Shown here in pieces: positions 44,301-52,093 of a DNA stretch of 64,000 nt. The stretch is from contig NZ_BAAAFG010000016.1 of the NCBI RefSeq assembly GCF_039523415.1, positions 310,001-374,000 of the forward strand. The letters are read 5' to 3'. The notes under the pieces are model-generated. The model ran no database searches. It had not been told where the DNA came from and saw only the letters and a program-made list of their open reading frames with translations. The translations under genes were made by a program, and so were the position numbers. This stretch comes from Gangjinia marincola (GTDB taxonomy: Bacteria; Bacteroidota; Bacteroidia; Flavobacteriales; Flavobacteriaceae). The first letter of the stretch is position 1. Every line of letters starts with the position of its first letter.

Positions 44301-44813
44301 AGAGATCAAACGCGCAATGGCTTTAGGATTTTTTTCTTCTAACTCATTTACTTCTCCATTAAGCTGATCACCAATGGCGTAATCTGACTGTTTGACCAAA
44401 TCATTGATCATTCCCTGCAAGCCCAGTTCTCTACCATCATCTGGTGAATAGATACGAGTGATTCCGTAATCCATGAGTTCTTTGATTTCTGACGGCAGAA
44501 TAACTCCTCCGCCTCCACCAAAAATCTTAATATGCCCCGCTCCTCTCTCCTTAAGCAAGTCGTACATATATTTAAAGTACTCATTATGCCCTCCTTGATA
44601 AGAGGTCATCGCAATAGCATTTGCGTCCTCTTGAATAGCTGTATTTACTACTTCTTCTACACTTCGATCATGACCCAGGTGAATGACCTCAACCCCGGTA
44701 CTTTGAATGATTCTACGCATAATATTGATGGCAGCATCATGTCCATCAAAGAGCGAAGCAGCGGTAACGATTCTTACTTTATGTTTAGGCGTATACGGAG
44801 TGGCTTGTTGCAT
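41370..44813 (-). CDS. icmF: Fused isobutyryl-CoA mutase (IcmF)
   Basis: An 1147-residue coenzyme-B12-dependent mutase with its own G-protein chaperone. Residues 10-150 bind cobalamin (FDGHDAAIN, H25 as lower ligand; later SYQGGH). About 195-430 is a MeaB-type GTPase: GTGGSGKSSLVDEL, a Mg/switch segment LETSGIGQSDTEIL and NKFDKRGAL. The rest is the mutase large-subunit barrel, where YPFKRTGEDPTRMFAGEG and ERTNRRFHYVSQG are the IcmF form and not the methylmalonyl-CoA mutase form. It interconverts isobutyryl- and n-butyryl-CoA; some relatives also handle pivalyl- or isovaleryl-CoA. It is transcribed alone. Confidence 0.93.
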   Translation of the reverse strand: MQQATPYTPKHKVRIVTAASLFDGHDAAINIMRRIIQSTGVEVIHLGHDRSVEEVVNTAIQEDANAIAMTSYQGGHNEYFKYMYDLLKERGAGHIKIFGGGGGVILPSEIKELMDYGITRIYSPDDGRELGLQGMINDLVKQSDYAIGDQLNGEVNELEEKNPKAIARLISSAENFPEVAKDALQTIHKKNKTSVTPVLGITGTGGSGKSSLVDELVRRFLVDFPNKTIGLISVDPSKRKTGGALLGDRIRMNAINSPRVYMRSLATRQSNLALSKYVAEAIQVLKAAKYDLIILETSGIGQSDTEILEHSDTSLYVMTPEFGAATQLEKIDMLDFADLVAINKFDKRGALDALRDVKKQYQRNHNLWDAKAEDLPVYGTIASQFNDPGMNALYGAIMTKIAEETEADLNSTFEISKEMSEKIFVIPPARTRYLSEIAENNRSYDEKATTQSDVAQKLFGIYQTIRSVSGVGSKEESYLTQNGLAEEKISAQAKKEDHSFLELLFAEFNKVKMDLDPYNWETILQWNEKVNKYKAPVYSFKVRDKEIKIETHTESLSHLQIPKVALPKYEAWGDILRWCLQENVPGEFPYTAGLYPFKRTGEDPTRMFAGEGGPERTNRRFHYVSQGMPAKRLSTAFDSVTLYGNDPDYRPDIYGKIGNAGVSICCLDDAKKLYSGFDLSDAMTSVSMTINGPAPMLLAFFMNAAIDQNCEKYIKKEGLEDQVEQKIKDIYVQKGIERPAYQGDLPEGNDGLGLMLLGVTGDQVLDNKVYEKIKAETLAQVRGTVQADILKEDQAQNTCIFSTEFALRLMGDVQEYFITNNVRNFYSVSISGYHIAEAGANPISQLAFTLANGFTYVEYYLSRGMDINKFGPNLSFFFSNGIDPEYAVIGRVARKIWAKALRHKYGANSRAQMLKYHIQTSGRSLHAQEIDFNDIRTTLQALYAVYDNCNSLHTNAYDEAITTPTENSVRRAMAIQLIINKELGLTKNENPLQGSFIIEELTDLIEEAVLLEFDRITERGGVLGAMETMYQRSKIQEESLYYETLKHTGEFPIIGVNTFLSSQGSPTVIPGEVIRATEEEKENQIQTLKKLHDAYPQESKEALEQLQTDAVQNKNTFARLMEVAKKASLGQITSALFEVGGQYRRNM

Positions 44814-44947
44814 TGCTATTTTTTAAATCAATTTAAAGTGTAAAATTACGGAATTCTCACTGGATCATTCAATTGTTTATGAAGTTTTAAATCAAGTCCA
44901 AATTCAAATATTTTGCGTAACTTTAAATAATTTAAAAAATAATAATC

Positions 44948-45841
44948 ATGAAGAAAATTTACTTATTTTTATTTGCTTTATCTGTATTTACGATGCAGGC
45001 GCAATTTACTGACGATTTTGACAGCTACAATCTGGGAGACTTAGATCCACAATCCACACTTTGGGATGTATGGCCAGGGGGTGAATCTAGTATTGTTACT
45101 GATGAAGAAGCATTTTCAGGTTCCAATTCCATGTTAGTTCCTGAAGGAGGAACTGTGGATATGTTGCTTCTTTTAGGAGATCAAACGAGTGGGGTTTGGA
45201 GTATTAGATGGCAAATGTATGTCCCTAATGGAAAAACTGGTTTCTGGAATTATCAACAAATTGAAGCTGATCCGGGCGGGCAATTTAATGGTCAAGTATT
45301 TGTAAGTAATACCGCTAGTGGTGGTACCGCTGGGAATATTACCTATGATTTTGACGGTACTGAAACTCCCTTTCCATTTGATCAGTGGTTTGATGTTCTA
45401 ACAGTTATTGATTTGGATAACTTGACTATATCAATTGCTATTGATGGAGACCTTTCGCTTGATGCAGTTCCTTACATAGATACTGATGGTAATCCTGCTA
45501 CACAACTTGGATCTATTGATTTCTTTTCAATTGATGCGAATAACAGATATTTTATTGATGACGTAGTATTCACTGACGAAAATTTAGTATTAGATAATCA
45601 AGAATTTGAAGCATCTGATTTAGACATTGTTATGGATAATTCAAGCGAAATGCTAAGGGTAAGTGCTTTAAATAATATTAGATCTATTGAAATATTTAAT
45701 ATACTTGGCTCAACTGTTCATACTAGTTCGGTAAATAAAGATGCCGCAAATATTGATATGAATACTATATCAAGCGGTGTTTATATCGTAAAAGTAATTT
45801 TTGAAGGTGGCTCAATTTCTAAAAAAATTGTAAAGAAATAA
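44948..45841 (+). CDS. Secreted protein with type IX sorting domain
   Basis: A 297-residue exported protein. The signal peptide is MKKIYLFLFALSVFTMQAQ. The N-terminal 200 residues resemble a concanavalin-like beta sandwich (DDFDSYNLGDLDPQ, GVWSIRWQMYVPNGKTGFWN, FPFDQWFDVLTVIDLDNLTI). The C-terminal 75 residues are a type A T9SS sorting domain: LRVSALNNIRSIEIFNILGS, then ISSGVYIVKVIFEG and SKKIVKK. The ligand or substrate is unknown. It is divergent from icmF and ends in a clear terminator. Its sorting domain is a second sign of an active T9SS in this organism. Confidence 0.82.
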   Translation: MKKIYLFLFALSVFTMQAQFTDDFDSYNLGDLDPQSTLWDVWPGGESSIVTDEEAFSGSNSMLVPEGGTVDMLLLLGDQTSGVWSIRWQMYVPNGKTGFWNYQQIEADPGGQFNGQVFVSNTASGGTAGNITYDFDGTETPFPFDQWFDVLTVIDLDNLTISIAIDGDLSLDAVPYIDTDGNPATQLGSIDFFSIDANNRYFIDDVVFTDENLVLDNQEFEASDLDIVMDNSSEMLRVSALNNIRSIEIFNILGSTVHTSSVNKDAANIDMNTISSGVYIVKVIFEGGSISKKIVKK

Positions 45842-45871
45842 TTACTCCTTAAAATACATACTTGTACATTG

Positions 45872-45900
45872 GCCCACTTTAAAATGTGGGCTATTTTTTT
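45872..45900 (+). terminator. Intrinsic terminator after the T9SS protein gene
   Basis: GCCCAC-TTTAAAA-TGTGGGC, with extra pairing of the flanks, followed by TATTTTTTT. It lies 30 bp after the stop of the secreted-protein gene and just before the DUF4197 gene. Confidence 0.85.
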
Positions 45901-45921
45901 ATCTTTGAAGCAAACTCAATC

Positions 45922-46632
45922 ATGAAAAAAGCTCTTGCCCTCATCATTATATTTTGCGCAACATCCTGTGCAGAACTTCAAACTATTGTTGATTCTTTAC
46001 CCCAAAATGGAGTTGCTCTGACCAATGATCAAATTGCAGGCGGACTCAGACAAGCTCTCGACAAAGGTATTGACCAACAAGTGAGTAAACTGACCCAAAA
46101 GAATGGATTTTACAGAAATGAATTAGTCAAAATTTTATTGCCCGAAGAGCTTCAAAAAGTTGACAATGCCTTGCGAAAAATAGGTTTAGGAGACTTAGCT
46201 GATGAAGGATTAAAACTAATGAATCGCGCCGCCGAAGATGCGGTGAAAGAAGCCACTCCTATATTTGTGAATGCTGTAAAAGAAATCACCTTTGCAGATG
46301 CCCGTAACATCCTTTTAGGAGCAGATGACGCTGCCACCAATTACCTTTCTTATAAGACCAAAGGAGAACTTTATACTAAATTTTATCCTCAGATCGAAAG
46401 TTCTTTCGCTAAGGTGGGTGCTGATAAAATCTGGGAAAATCTTATTCAGCGGTATAATTCCATTCCGCTGACAGAGAACGTAAACACCAACTTAACCGAT
46501 TATGTCACTAAGGAAGCGTTGCAAGGTGTGTATACGATGATTGCAGTAGAGGAAAAGCAAATTAGGACAAATATTAATGAACGAACTACAGATTTATTAA
46601 AACGTGTATTTGCCTTGCAAGATGGTCAATAA
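45922..46632 (+). CDS. DUF4197 family lipoprotein
   Basis: About 236 residues from the ATG at 45922. The open frame extends back to 45886, but that part lies inside the preceding terminator and before the signal peptide. The signal is MKKALALIIIFCATSC with a lipobox cysteine. The body has the DUF4197 pattern: AGGLRQALDKGIDQQVSKL, NPLIKI-like RNELVKILLPEELQKVDNALR, ITFADARNILLGADDAATNY and a C-terminal TKEALQGVYTMIAVEEKQIR. Function is unknown. It is convergent with the metal-receptor-like gene, 2 bp apart. Confidence 0.87.
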   Translation: MKKALALIIIFCATSCAELQTIVDSLPQNGVALTNDQIAGGLRQALDKGIDQQVSKLTQKNGFYRNELVKILLPEELQKVDNALRKIGLGDLADEGLKLMNRAAEDAVKEATPIFVNAVKEITFADARNILLGADDAATNYLSYKTKGELYTKFYPQIESSFAKVGADKIWENLIQRYNSIPLTENVNTNLTDYVTKEALQGVYTMIAVEEKQIRTNINERTTDLLKRVFALQDGQ

Positions 46633-46634
46633 TA

Positions 46635-47426
46635 CTAGGCTAGTTGATCTCTTAATTTTTTAAAATAAGTCGCAGCCCTAAGTAATCTTGAACCATACCA
46701 GCTAAAATAAGAACCGTCTACAAACACGATTTTTTCTTTTGGAAAATGAACATATACCTCACCTAAAAATTTAGGTTGAAAAGGAAAGGGCTCTGAAGAA
46801 AACAGCAGAAGATCTGGATTGAGGTCTTTTACCTGAGCGATAGAAACCTCTGGATATCGCTCTTGGTGGTCAAAAAGATTTTCAAATCCTGAATGCTCTA
46901 GCATGTCTTGAATAAAGGTATCTCCTCCTGCCACCATCCAGGGATCTTTCCAGATAAAATAGGCTACTTTCAGCGTTGGTTTTTTTGAAATAGAGACTTT
47001 TAAATAATCAAACGCTGAATTTATATCATCAATTAATTGAATAGACTTTTGTTGCACTCCACAGATTTCACCCAGATCTTGGATCATGGTACATGCATCC
47101 TCCAAGGTTCTAACATCAGATACGTATACAGAAGCAACCGTATCAAGCTCTCGCAACATTTCTAGGGTATTTTCTTCTTTGTTACAAATGATCAAATCTG
47201 GAGATAAGGATTTAATCTTGTCATAATCTACTTGTTTGGTTCCGCCAACGATTGTTTTAGTTTTTCTAAGATAAGCGGGATACTCACAGAATTTCGTAAC
47301 TCCGACTAAGTGATCTTCTAACCCCAAATCCACAAGAAGTTCTGAAATACTGGGAACTAGGCTTATGATGGATTGAGGTGCCCCGTTAAGAGTTATCTCT
47401 CGTCCTAACTGGTCAGTGAAGCTCAT
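46635..47426 (-). CDS. Helical-backbone metal/cobalamin receptor-like protein without signal peptide
   Basis: A 263-residue protein with the fold of substrate-binding proteins for cobalamin, heme or iron complexes (BtuF/FhuD type): IISLVPSISELLVDLG, VGVTKFCEYP, VGGTKQVDYDKIKSLSPDLI, PWMVAGGDTFIQDML and VSIAQVKDLNPDLLLFSSEPF. Such proteins are normally periplasmic, yet this frame begins MSFTDQLGREITLNG, and a TAA stop lies five codons before the ATG, so there is no room for a signal peptide. It should be cytoplasmic unless exported by an unknown route. It is 12 bp after pyrF and probably in one operon with prfA and pyrF. Ligand unknown. Confidence 0.8.
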   Translation of the reverse strand: MSFTDQLGREITLNGAPQSIISLVPSISELLVDLGLEDHLVGVTKFCEYPAYLRKTKTIVGGTKQVDYDKIKSLSPDLIICNKEENTLEMLRELDTVASVYVSDVRTLEDACTMIQDLGEICGVQQKSIQLIDDINSAFDYLKVSISKKPTLKVAYFIWKDPWMVAGGDTFIQDMLEHSGFENLFDHQERYPEVSIAQVKDLNPDLLLFSSEPFPFQPKFLGEVYVHFPKEKIVFVDGSYFSWYGSRLLRAATYFKKLRDQLA

Positions 47427-47438
47427 ATAAAATGAAAT

Positions 47439-48257
47439 TTACGCCTTAGATAAAATATCCTTCATTTCCTGTTGAAGTGCTTCGGCTTTCGTTCTTGCAG
47501 CTTCGGCAAAGTCTTCTCCATTTGATGCGTATAAGATTCCGCGAGATGAGTTAATGAGTAAGCCAACATGATCGTTGAGACCGTATGTACACACCTCTTT
47601 TAAGCTTCCGCCTTGAGCGCCAACTCCGGGAACCAGCAAAAAATTATTTGGGATGATATGACGTATTTCTTTAAGATACTCTGCTTTTGTTGCGCCCACC
47701 ACATACATTAGTCTGTCTGCATTTTTCCAGGTGGTCGAGGTTTTAAGGACCTCTTTATATAATTGAGTCCCCTCTACCTGTTTGGTTTGAAAATCATAGG
47801 CACCATGATTACTGGTTAAGGCTAGCAAAATTGCGTGCTTATCCTCGAACTCAAGAAATGGCTCAACGGAATCCTTCCCCATATAAGGCGCTACTGTAAT
47901 AGAATCAAATGCCATGGTTTCATAAAACGCCTTGGCATATCTGGTAGAGGTATTGCCTATATCACCACGCTTGGCATCTGCAATGGTGAATATGTTTGGG
48001 TGGTTGGTATTAAGGTAATTAATGGTTTTTTCAAGAGCCCTCCATCCTTTTAAACCGTAAGCTTCATAGAACGCAGTATTGGGTTTATAGGCTACAGCCA
48101 GATCGTGGGTTGCATCAATAATCGCTTTATTGAAGCTAAAAATGGGATCTTCTTTTTGTAAAAGATGCGGCGGAATTTTCTCCAAATCTACATCAAGCCC
48201 AATGCATAAAAAGGACTGCTTTTTTCTTATTTGAGCTACAAGATCCTGTTCTTTCAT
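47439..48257 (-). CDS. pyrF: Orotidine-5'-phosphate decarboxylase
   Basis: Last enzyme of UMP synthesis. The 272-residue protein is of the longer type (group 2): FLCIGLDVDLEKIPPHL, FSFNKAIIDATHDLAVAYKPN, FTIADAKRGDIGNTSTRYA (catalytic DxKxxD as DAKRGD), VAPYMGKDSVEPFL, VGATKAEYLKEIR and LLVPGVGAQGG. INSSRGILYA closes the phosphate-binding region. It lies 5 bp after prfA. Confidence 0.96.
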   Translation of the reverse strand: MKEQDLVAQIRKKQSFLCIGLDVDLEKIPPHLLQKEDPIFSFNKAIIDATHDLAVAYKPNTAFYEAYGLKGWRALEKTINYLNTNHPNIFTIADAKRGDIGNTSTRYAKAFYETMAFDSITVAPYMGKDSVEPFLEFEDKHAILLALTSNHGAYDFQTKQVEGTQLYKEVLKTSTTWKNADRLMYVVGATKAEYLKEIRHIIPNNFLLVPGVGAQGGSLKEVCTYGLNDHVGLLINSSRGILYASNGEDFAEAARTKAEALQQEMKDILSKA

Positions 48258-48262
48258 CGCTC

Positions 48263-49339
48263 TTAAAAAGTTTCGCCGGCTTCTTTAAGTTTTTCGGTAT
48301 TGCTGGCTAGTTGTAGCTCATCAATAATCTTTTGAATATCTCCGTCAATAATGTTTGACAGGTCATAGAGGGTCAAACCTATACGGTGATCTGTCACTCG
48401 ACCTTGCGGATAGTTATAGGTTCTAATTTTTGCGCTTCGATCCCCACTAGTTACCTGTGAACCTCGCTTTGCCGCATCTTCTTCCTGCTTTTTAGCCAAT
48501 TCAAGATCATAGAGACGTGAACGAAGTACCTTCATCGCCTTGTCCTTATTTTTATGCTGAGATTTTTGATCTTGACACTGCGCCACCAGCCCGGTAGGTT
48601 CGTGAGTAATTCGCACTGCAGAATAGGTGGTATTTACCGATTGCCCCCCTGGTCCCGAAGAACAGAAATAATCAATACGAATATCTTTTGGGTCAATCTG
48701 CACGTCGAACTCCTCGGCTTCCGGGAGTACCATTACCGTTGCAGCGCTGGTATGTACTCTACCCTGCGTTTCAGTTTGGGGGACGCGTTGCACACGGTGT
48801 GTACCTGCTTCAAACTTTAGGGTGCCATACACATCATCACCGGTGATTTCAAACTGAATTTCTTTATACCCCCCACTGGTACCTTCGCTAAAATCAACTA
48901 CCTGGGTTTTAAATCCGTGATTTTCACAGTATTTGGTGTACATCCTAAATAAATCTCCGGCGAAAATACTCGCCTCATCACCACCTGTACCGGCTCTAAT
49001 TTCCATCACCACATTTTTGGCGTCTTCAGGATCTTTAGGGATGAGCATGACTCTGATTTTCTCCTCCAATACGGGCACTTGCTCCTTGGTCTCATCGAGT
49101 TGCATCTTGGCCATTTCAACCATTTCATCATCAGAGCCATCGGCGATAATCTCTTCAGCCTCCTCAATACGTTGCGTAATTTTGATGTATTCTTTTCGCA
49201 CTTCCATGAGTGCGCTCAAATCCTTGTATTCTCGGTTTAATTCGATGTATCGCTTTTGATCTGAAATAATATCCGGCTGAATGATCAAATCACTCACCTC
49301 ATCAAAACGTTGCTTTACAATCTGTAATTTCTCTAACAT
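48263..49339 (-). CDS. prfA: Peptide chain release factor 1
   Basis: Ends translation at UAA and UAG. The 358-residue protein has a helical N-terminal domain, the segment EIRAGTGGDEASIFAGDLFRMY, the codon-recognition side and the universal GGQ loop SSGPGGQSVN near residue 230, with its methylatable glutamine. KIRTYNYPQGRVTDHRIGLTLYDL is the typical C-terminal stretch. It is the first gene of a likely prfA-pyrF-metal-receptor operon and is divergent from the mini-ABC pair. Confidence 0.97.
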   Translation of the reverse strand: MLEKLQIVKQRFDEVSDLIIQPDIISDQKRYIELNREYKDLSALMEVRKEYIKITQRIEEAEEIIADGSDDEMVEMAKMQLDETKEQVPVLEEKIRVMLIPKDPEDAKNVVMEIRAGTGGDEASIFAGDLFRMYTKYCENHGFKTQVVDFSEGTSGGYKEIQFEITGDDVYGTLKFEAGTHRVQRVPQTETQGRVHTSAATVMVLPEAEEFDVQIDPKDIRIDYFCSSGPGGQSVNTTYSAVRITHEPTGLVAQCQDQKSQHKNKDKAMKVLRSRLYDLELAKKQEEDAAKRGSQVTSGDRSAKIRTYNYPQGRVTDHRIGLTLYDLSNIIDGDIQKIIDELQLASNTEKLKEAGETF

Positions 49340-49401
49340 TGGTGTTCCTTGGCTATAATCACGCGAATTTACGATAAATTATAATTTCTTATGTTTACCT
49401 C

Positions 49402-49689
49402 ATGCAGTTAATACGTACCACTTTTCTCTTTTTAAAACCTTATTTCTTTTTCCTATTCGCGAGTACGATTACATTGATTTTACTTGGCACCAGACCAGAA
49501 CCTGTTTTGCTATTTAAATTACTTTGTTTTTTGGGCCTGTATGTATATTACCGCGTATTTCCTGATGATAAGGCACAGCTTATTTTTTATCAAAACTTGA
49601 GCTATTCACTCCGCAAGATGTTGCTTATAGGTTTAATTATTGATATTAGCATTTATCTTATTCTACTGGTTATATCCCGAATGGTATGA
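49402..49689 (+). CDS. Small membrane protein paired with ABC ATPase
   Basis: A 95-residue protein with about three hydrophobic segments: LFLFASTITLILLGT-like FFFLFASTITLILLG, LLFKLLCFLGLYVYYRVF and LLIGLIIDISIYLILLVIS. The connecting loop FPDDKAQLIFYQNLSYSLRK resembles the cytoplasmic coupling stretch seen near some ABC-2 type permeases. It overlaps the ATPase gene by 4 bp (ATGA), which implies coupled translation. It is far shorter than a normal ABC permease (six helices), so it would need to oligomerise or partner with another membrane protein. No family is recognised with certainty. Confidence 0.7.
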   Translation: MQLIRTTFLFLKPYFFFLFASTITLILLGTRPEPVLLFKLLCFLGLYVYYRVFPDDKAQLIFYQNLSYSLRKMLLIGLIIDISIYLILLVISRMV

Positions 49690-50333
49690 GAGTAGAATTA
49701 GATAACGTTGAGTTGTATTTTGATGATAAACGCATCCTTAGCGGAATATATCTTAAAGCCGAAACCAATCGAATCACCGGAATACTGGGTAGAAATGGCT
49801 GTGGCAAAACCTCATTATTAAAAATTCTTTTTGGATCGCTCACACCACATAATCGATTGGTTCGCATCAATAATAAAGGTACCCTGAAGCCTTTGTACAA
49901 ATCCAAGATAGTGAGTTATCTGCCCCAACATGATGTTTTACCTAGGCATATTAAAATTAAAATTGCCTTTAGCTTATATCACGTATCGTGGAACGAGTTT
50001 GTTCGGGAATTTCCGGGATTTAAGCAATACACCAATTCAAAGATAAAGCATCTCTCTGGTGGGGAGCAACGCGTGGTTGAATTTTATTTGTGTGCAAAAA
50101 AGCCTGCACAACTCCTTTTGCTGGATGAGCCGTTTTCTCATGTTGCCCCGGTGTATGTAGAGCGTTTTATGGATATTATCAGGACTGAATCTAACACTAA
50201 GGCTATAATTTGTACTGATCATTTATATGAGCATATATTAACCCTGGCTAATGATTTGTATTATCTACAAGGAGGAAATATCCGTTTAGTCAAAAAGCAT
50301 GAAGAGTTGCGGGAGTTTGGGTATTTGGTTTGA
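49686..50333 (+). CDS. ABC transporter ATP-binding protein
   Basis: A 215-residue stand-alone nucleotide-binding domain with all catalytic motifs: Walker A GRNGCGKTSLL (about 35-45), Q-loop in VSYLPQHDVLP, signature LSGGEQR, Walker B LLLLDEPF and H-loop TDHLYE. A short distance between Walker A and the signature reflects a compact helical subdomain. The D-loop is SHVAP. The neighbouring overlapping gene gives a 95-residue membrane protein as the only candidate permease. The gene is followed by a repeat block. Export or membrane-repair roles are both possible; the substrate is unknown. Confidence 0.9.
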   Translation: MRVELDNVELYFDDKRILSGIYLKAETNRITGILGRNGCGKTSLLKILFGSLTPHNRLVRINNKGTLKPLYKSKIVSYLPQHDVLPRHIKIKIAFSLYHVSWNEFVREFPGFKQYTNSKIKHLSGGEQRVVEFYLCAKKPAQLLLLDEPFSHVAPVYVERFMDIIRTESNTKAIICTDHLYEHILTLANDLYYLQGGNIRLVKKHEELREFGYLV

Positions 50334-50817
50334 GTAGAATATCCAATTTTTGATACTTCGCTTTTTATTTAGGAGATTCCTGCCTGTGTAGAGAGAAATA
50401 AATAATTTGGTAAACGACATGAGATTCCTGCCTGCGCAGGAATGACAAGAACTACACTTAGGGTCTGTCATGCCTGCGAAGGCAGTCGTCTAGAATAATT
50501 TTGTTAACGACCGAGTTTAATGCTTTGCTCCTCCGCTGAAGCTTTGGCGGCACGAGGACGCAGGAATGACAAGAGTGAAATAATAAAAACCTAACGAGGT
50601 TCTGTCATGCCTGCAAAGGCAGGCATCTAGAATAGTTTTGTTAATGTCTGAGTTTAATGCTTTGCTCCTCCGCTGAAACTTTGGCAAAACGCAGACGCAG
50701 AAATAATAGAAGAGAATACGCCAAGGGACTTTCATGCCTGCGTTGGCAGGCTCTAGAATAATTTAGTTAACGACATAAGATTCCTGCCTGCGCAGGAATG
50801 ACAAAAGTGGGTATAAA
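50334..50817. repeat. REP-like intergenic repeat block
   Basis: Three related units begin CTGTCATG or TTTCATG at about 50465, 50602 and 50729 (spacing 137 and about 127 bp). Each has a hairpin GCCTGC-n-GGCAG and the tail TCTAGAATAATTTTGTTAA. A second short element, ATTCCTGCCTGCGCAGGAAT followed by GACA, a near-perfect palindrome, stands at both ends (about 50422-50448 and 50779-50803). No gene lies in the block. A relative occurs near 20879-20946, and a similar hairpin, ATACCCGCCTATGCGGGTAT, at 54594. Confidence 0.8.
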
Positions 50818-51996
50818 TCAATACTCAAACTCCCCGTATTCACTCTTAATCGTAAGCTTTTTAGTCGCTGAAGCTTCAACCCGGCCCACAATCTTTGCGT
50901 CCACTCCAAATGATGTGGAAATATTAATAATGTCTTGAGCGATTTTTGGATTCACGTATAACTCCATACGATGACCCATATTGAAGACCTGATACATCTC
51001 CTTCCAATCGGTTTGACTTTCTGCCTGGATAAGTTTGAATAGTGGCGGAGTTTCAAACAAATCGTCCTTGATGATATGATGCTCATCGACAAAATGTAGA
51101 ATCTTAGTTTGCGCACCTCCGCTGCAATGAACCATCCCATGGATGTCGTTAGAAGTATATTGAGAAAGAATTTTTTTAATGATGGGTGCGTAAGTTCTGG
51201 TGGGTGAAAGCACTAATTTTCCTGCATCGATTGGGCTTCCGTCCACCTGATCTGTTAAACGCTTGCTTCCGGAATAGATTAAGTCACTAGGAACCGATGG
51301 GTCAAAACTTTCAGGGTATTTTTCCGCAAGAGCGGAATAAAACACATCGTGTCTGGCGGATGTTAAACCATTGCTACCCATCCCCCCATTGTAATCTGAC
51401 TCATATTCGGCTTGACCGAAACTAGCTAAGCCAACAATCACATCTCCAGGCTGAATGTTCTTATTGTCAATCACCTCACTACGCTTCATACGCGCAGTTA
51501 CCGTAGAGTCAACAATGATGGTTCTCACTAAATCACCAACATCTGCCGTCTCACCACCGGTAGAGTGAATGGTCACTCCGAAACCTTTTAGTTCTTGAAT
51601 CAATTCTTCGGTACCGTTAATTAAGGCTGAAAGCACTTCACCAGGAATCAGGTTTTTGTTCCGTCCAATGGTACTCGACAGCATAATATGGTCTGTAGCC
51701 CCCACGCAAAGCAAATCATCGATATTCATAATAAGCGCGTCTTGAGCAATGCCTTTCCAGACGGATAAATCTCCAGTTTCTTTCCAATACATATAGGCCA
51801 ATGAAGATTTGGTGCCCGCACCATCTGCATGCATGACCAGGCAGTAGTCCTCATCACCTGTAAGGTAATCTGGAACAATCTTGCAAAATGCTTTTGGAAA
51901 TAATCCCTTATCTACATGTTGAATGGCATTGTGCACATCTTCTTTTTGAGCAGAAACGCCGCGTTGTGCATAACGATTTGAAGATTCTTTATTCAT
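50818..51996 (-). CDS. purM: Phosphoribosylformylglycinamidine cyclo-ligase
   Basis: AIR synthase of purine biosynthesis. The 392-residue protein is of the longer Bacteroidota type. Typical parts are the N-terminal RYAQRGVSAQKEDV, HADGAGTKSSLAYMYW, DALIMNIDDLLCVGAT, STGGETADVGDLVRTI, IVGLASFGQAEYESDY and the C-terminal MVHCSGGAQTKIL with FNMGHRMELYV. The ATP-grasp-unrelated PurM fold is complete. A TAAGTTTG -7-like box sits 4 bp before the ATG, which suggests a very short leader or a downstream start. It lies between glnN and the repeat block. Confidence 0.92.
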   Translation of the reverse strand: MNKESSNRYAQRGVSAQKEDVHNAIQHVDKGLFPKAFCKIVPDYLTGDEDYCLVMHADGAGTKSSLAYMYWKETGDLSVWKGIAQDALIMNIDDLLCVGATDHIMLSSTIGRNKNLIPGEVLSALINGTEELIQELKGFGVTIHSTGGETADVGDLVRTIIVDSTVTARMKRSEVIDNKNIQPGDVIVGLASFGQAEYESDYNGGMGSNGLTSARHDVFYSALAEKYPESFDPSVPSDLIYSGSKRLTDQVDGSPIDAGKLVLSPTRTYAPIIKKILSQYTSNDIHGMVHCSGGAQTKILHFVDEHHIIKDDLFETPPLFKLIQAESQTDWKEMYQVFNMGHRMELYVNPKIAQDIINISTSFGVDAKIVGRVEASATKKLTIKSEYGEFEY

Positions 51997-52034
51997 AGTA
52001 CAAACTTAAGTAAACCGAAGAAGATAGGTTTCAT

Positions 52035-52071
52035 CAAAAAGAAAAATCCTGATAACAGATTGCTATCAGGA
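52035..52071 (-). terminator. Intrinsic terminator after glnN
   Basis: On the minus strand TCCTGATA and TATCAGGA form a perfect 8-bp stem with a 9-nt loop, followed by TTTTTCTTTTTG. It lies 23 bp after the glnN stop codon and upstream of purM. Confidence 0.85.
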
Positions 52072-52093
52072 CTTAAAGTAGTTTTTACAGAGG

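Noticed and set aside
45886..45921. Upstream start for the DUF4197 lipoprotein
   Set aside because: The extra codons lie inside the preceding terminator and before a normal signal peptide.
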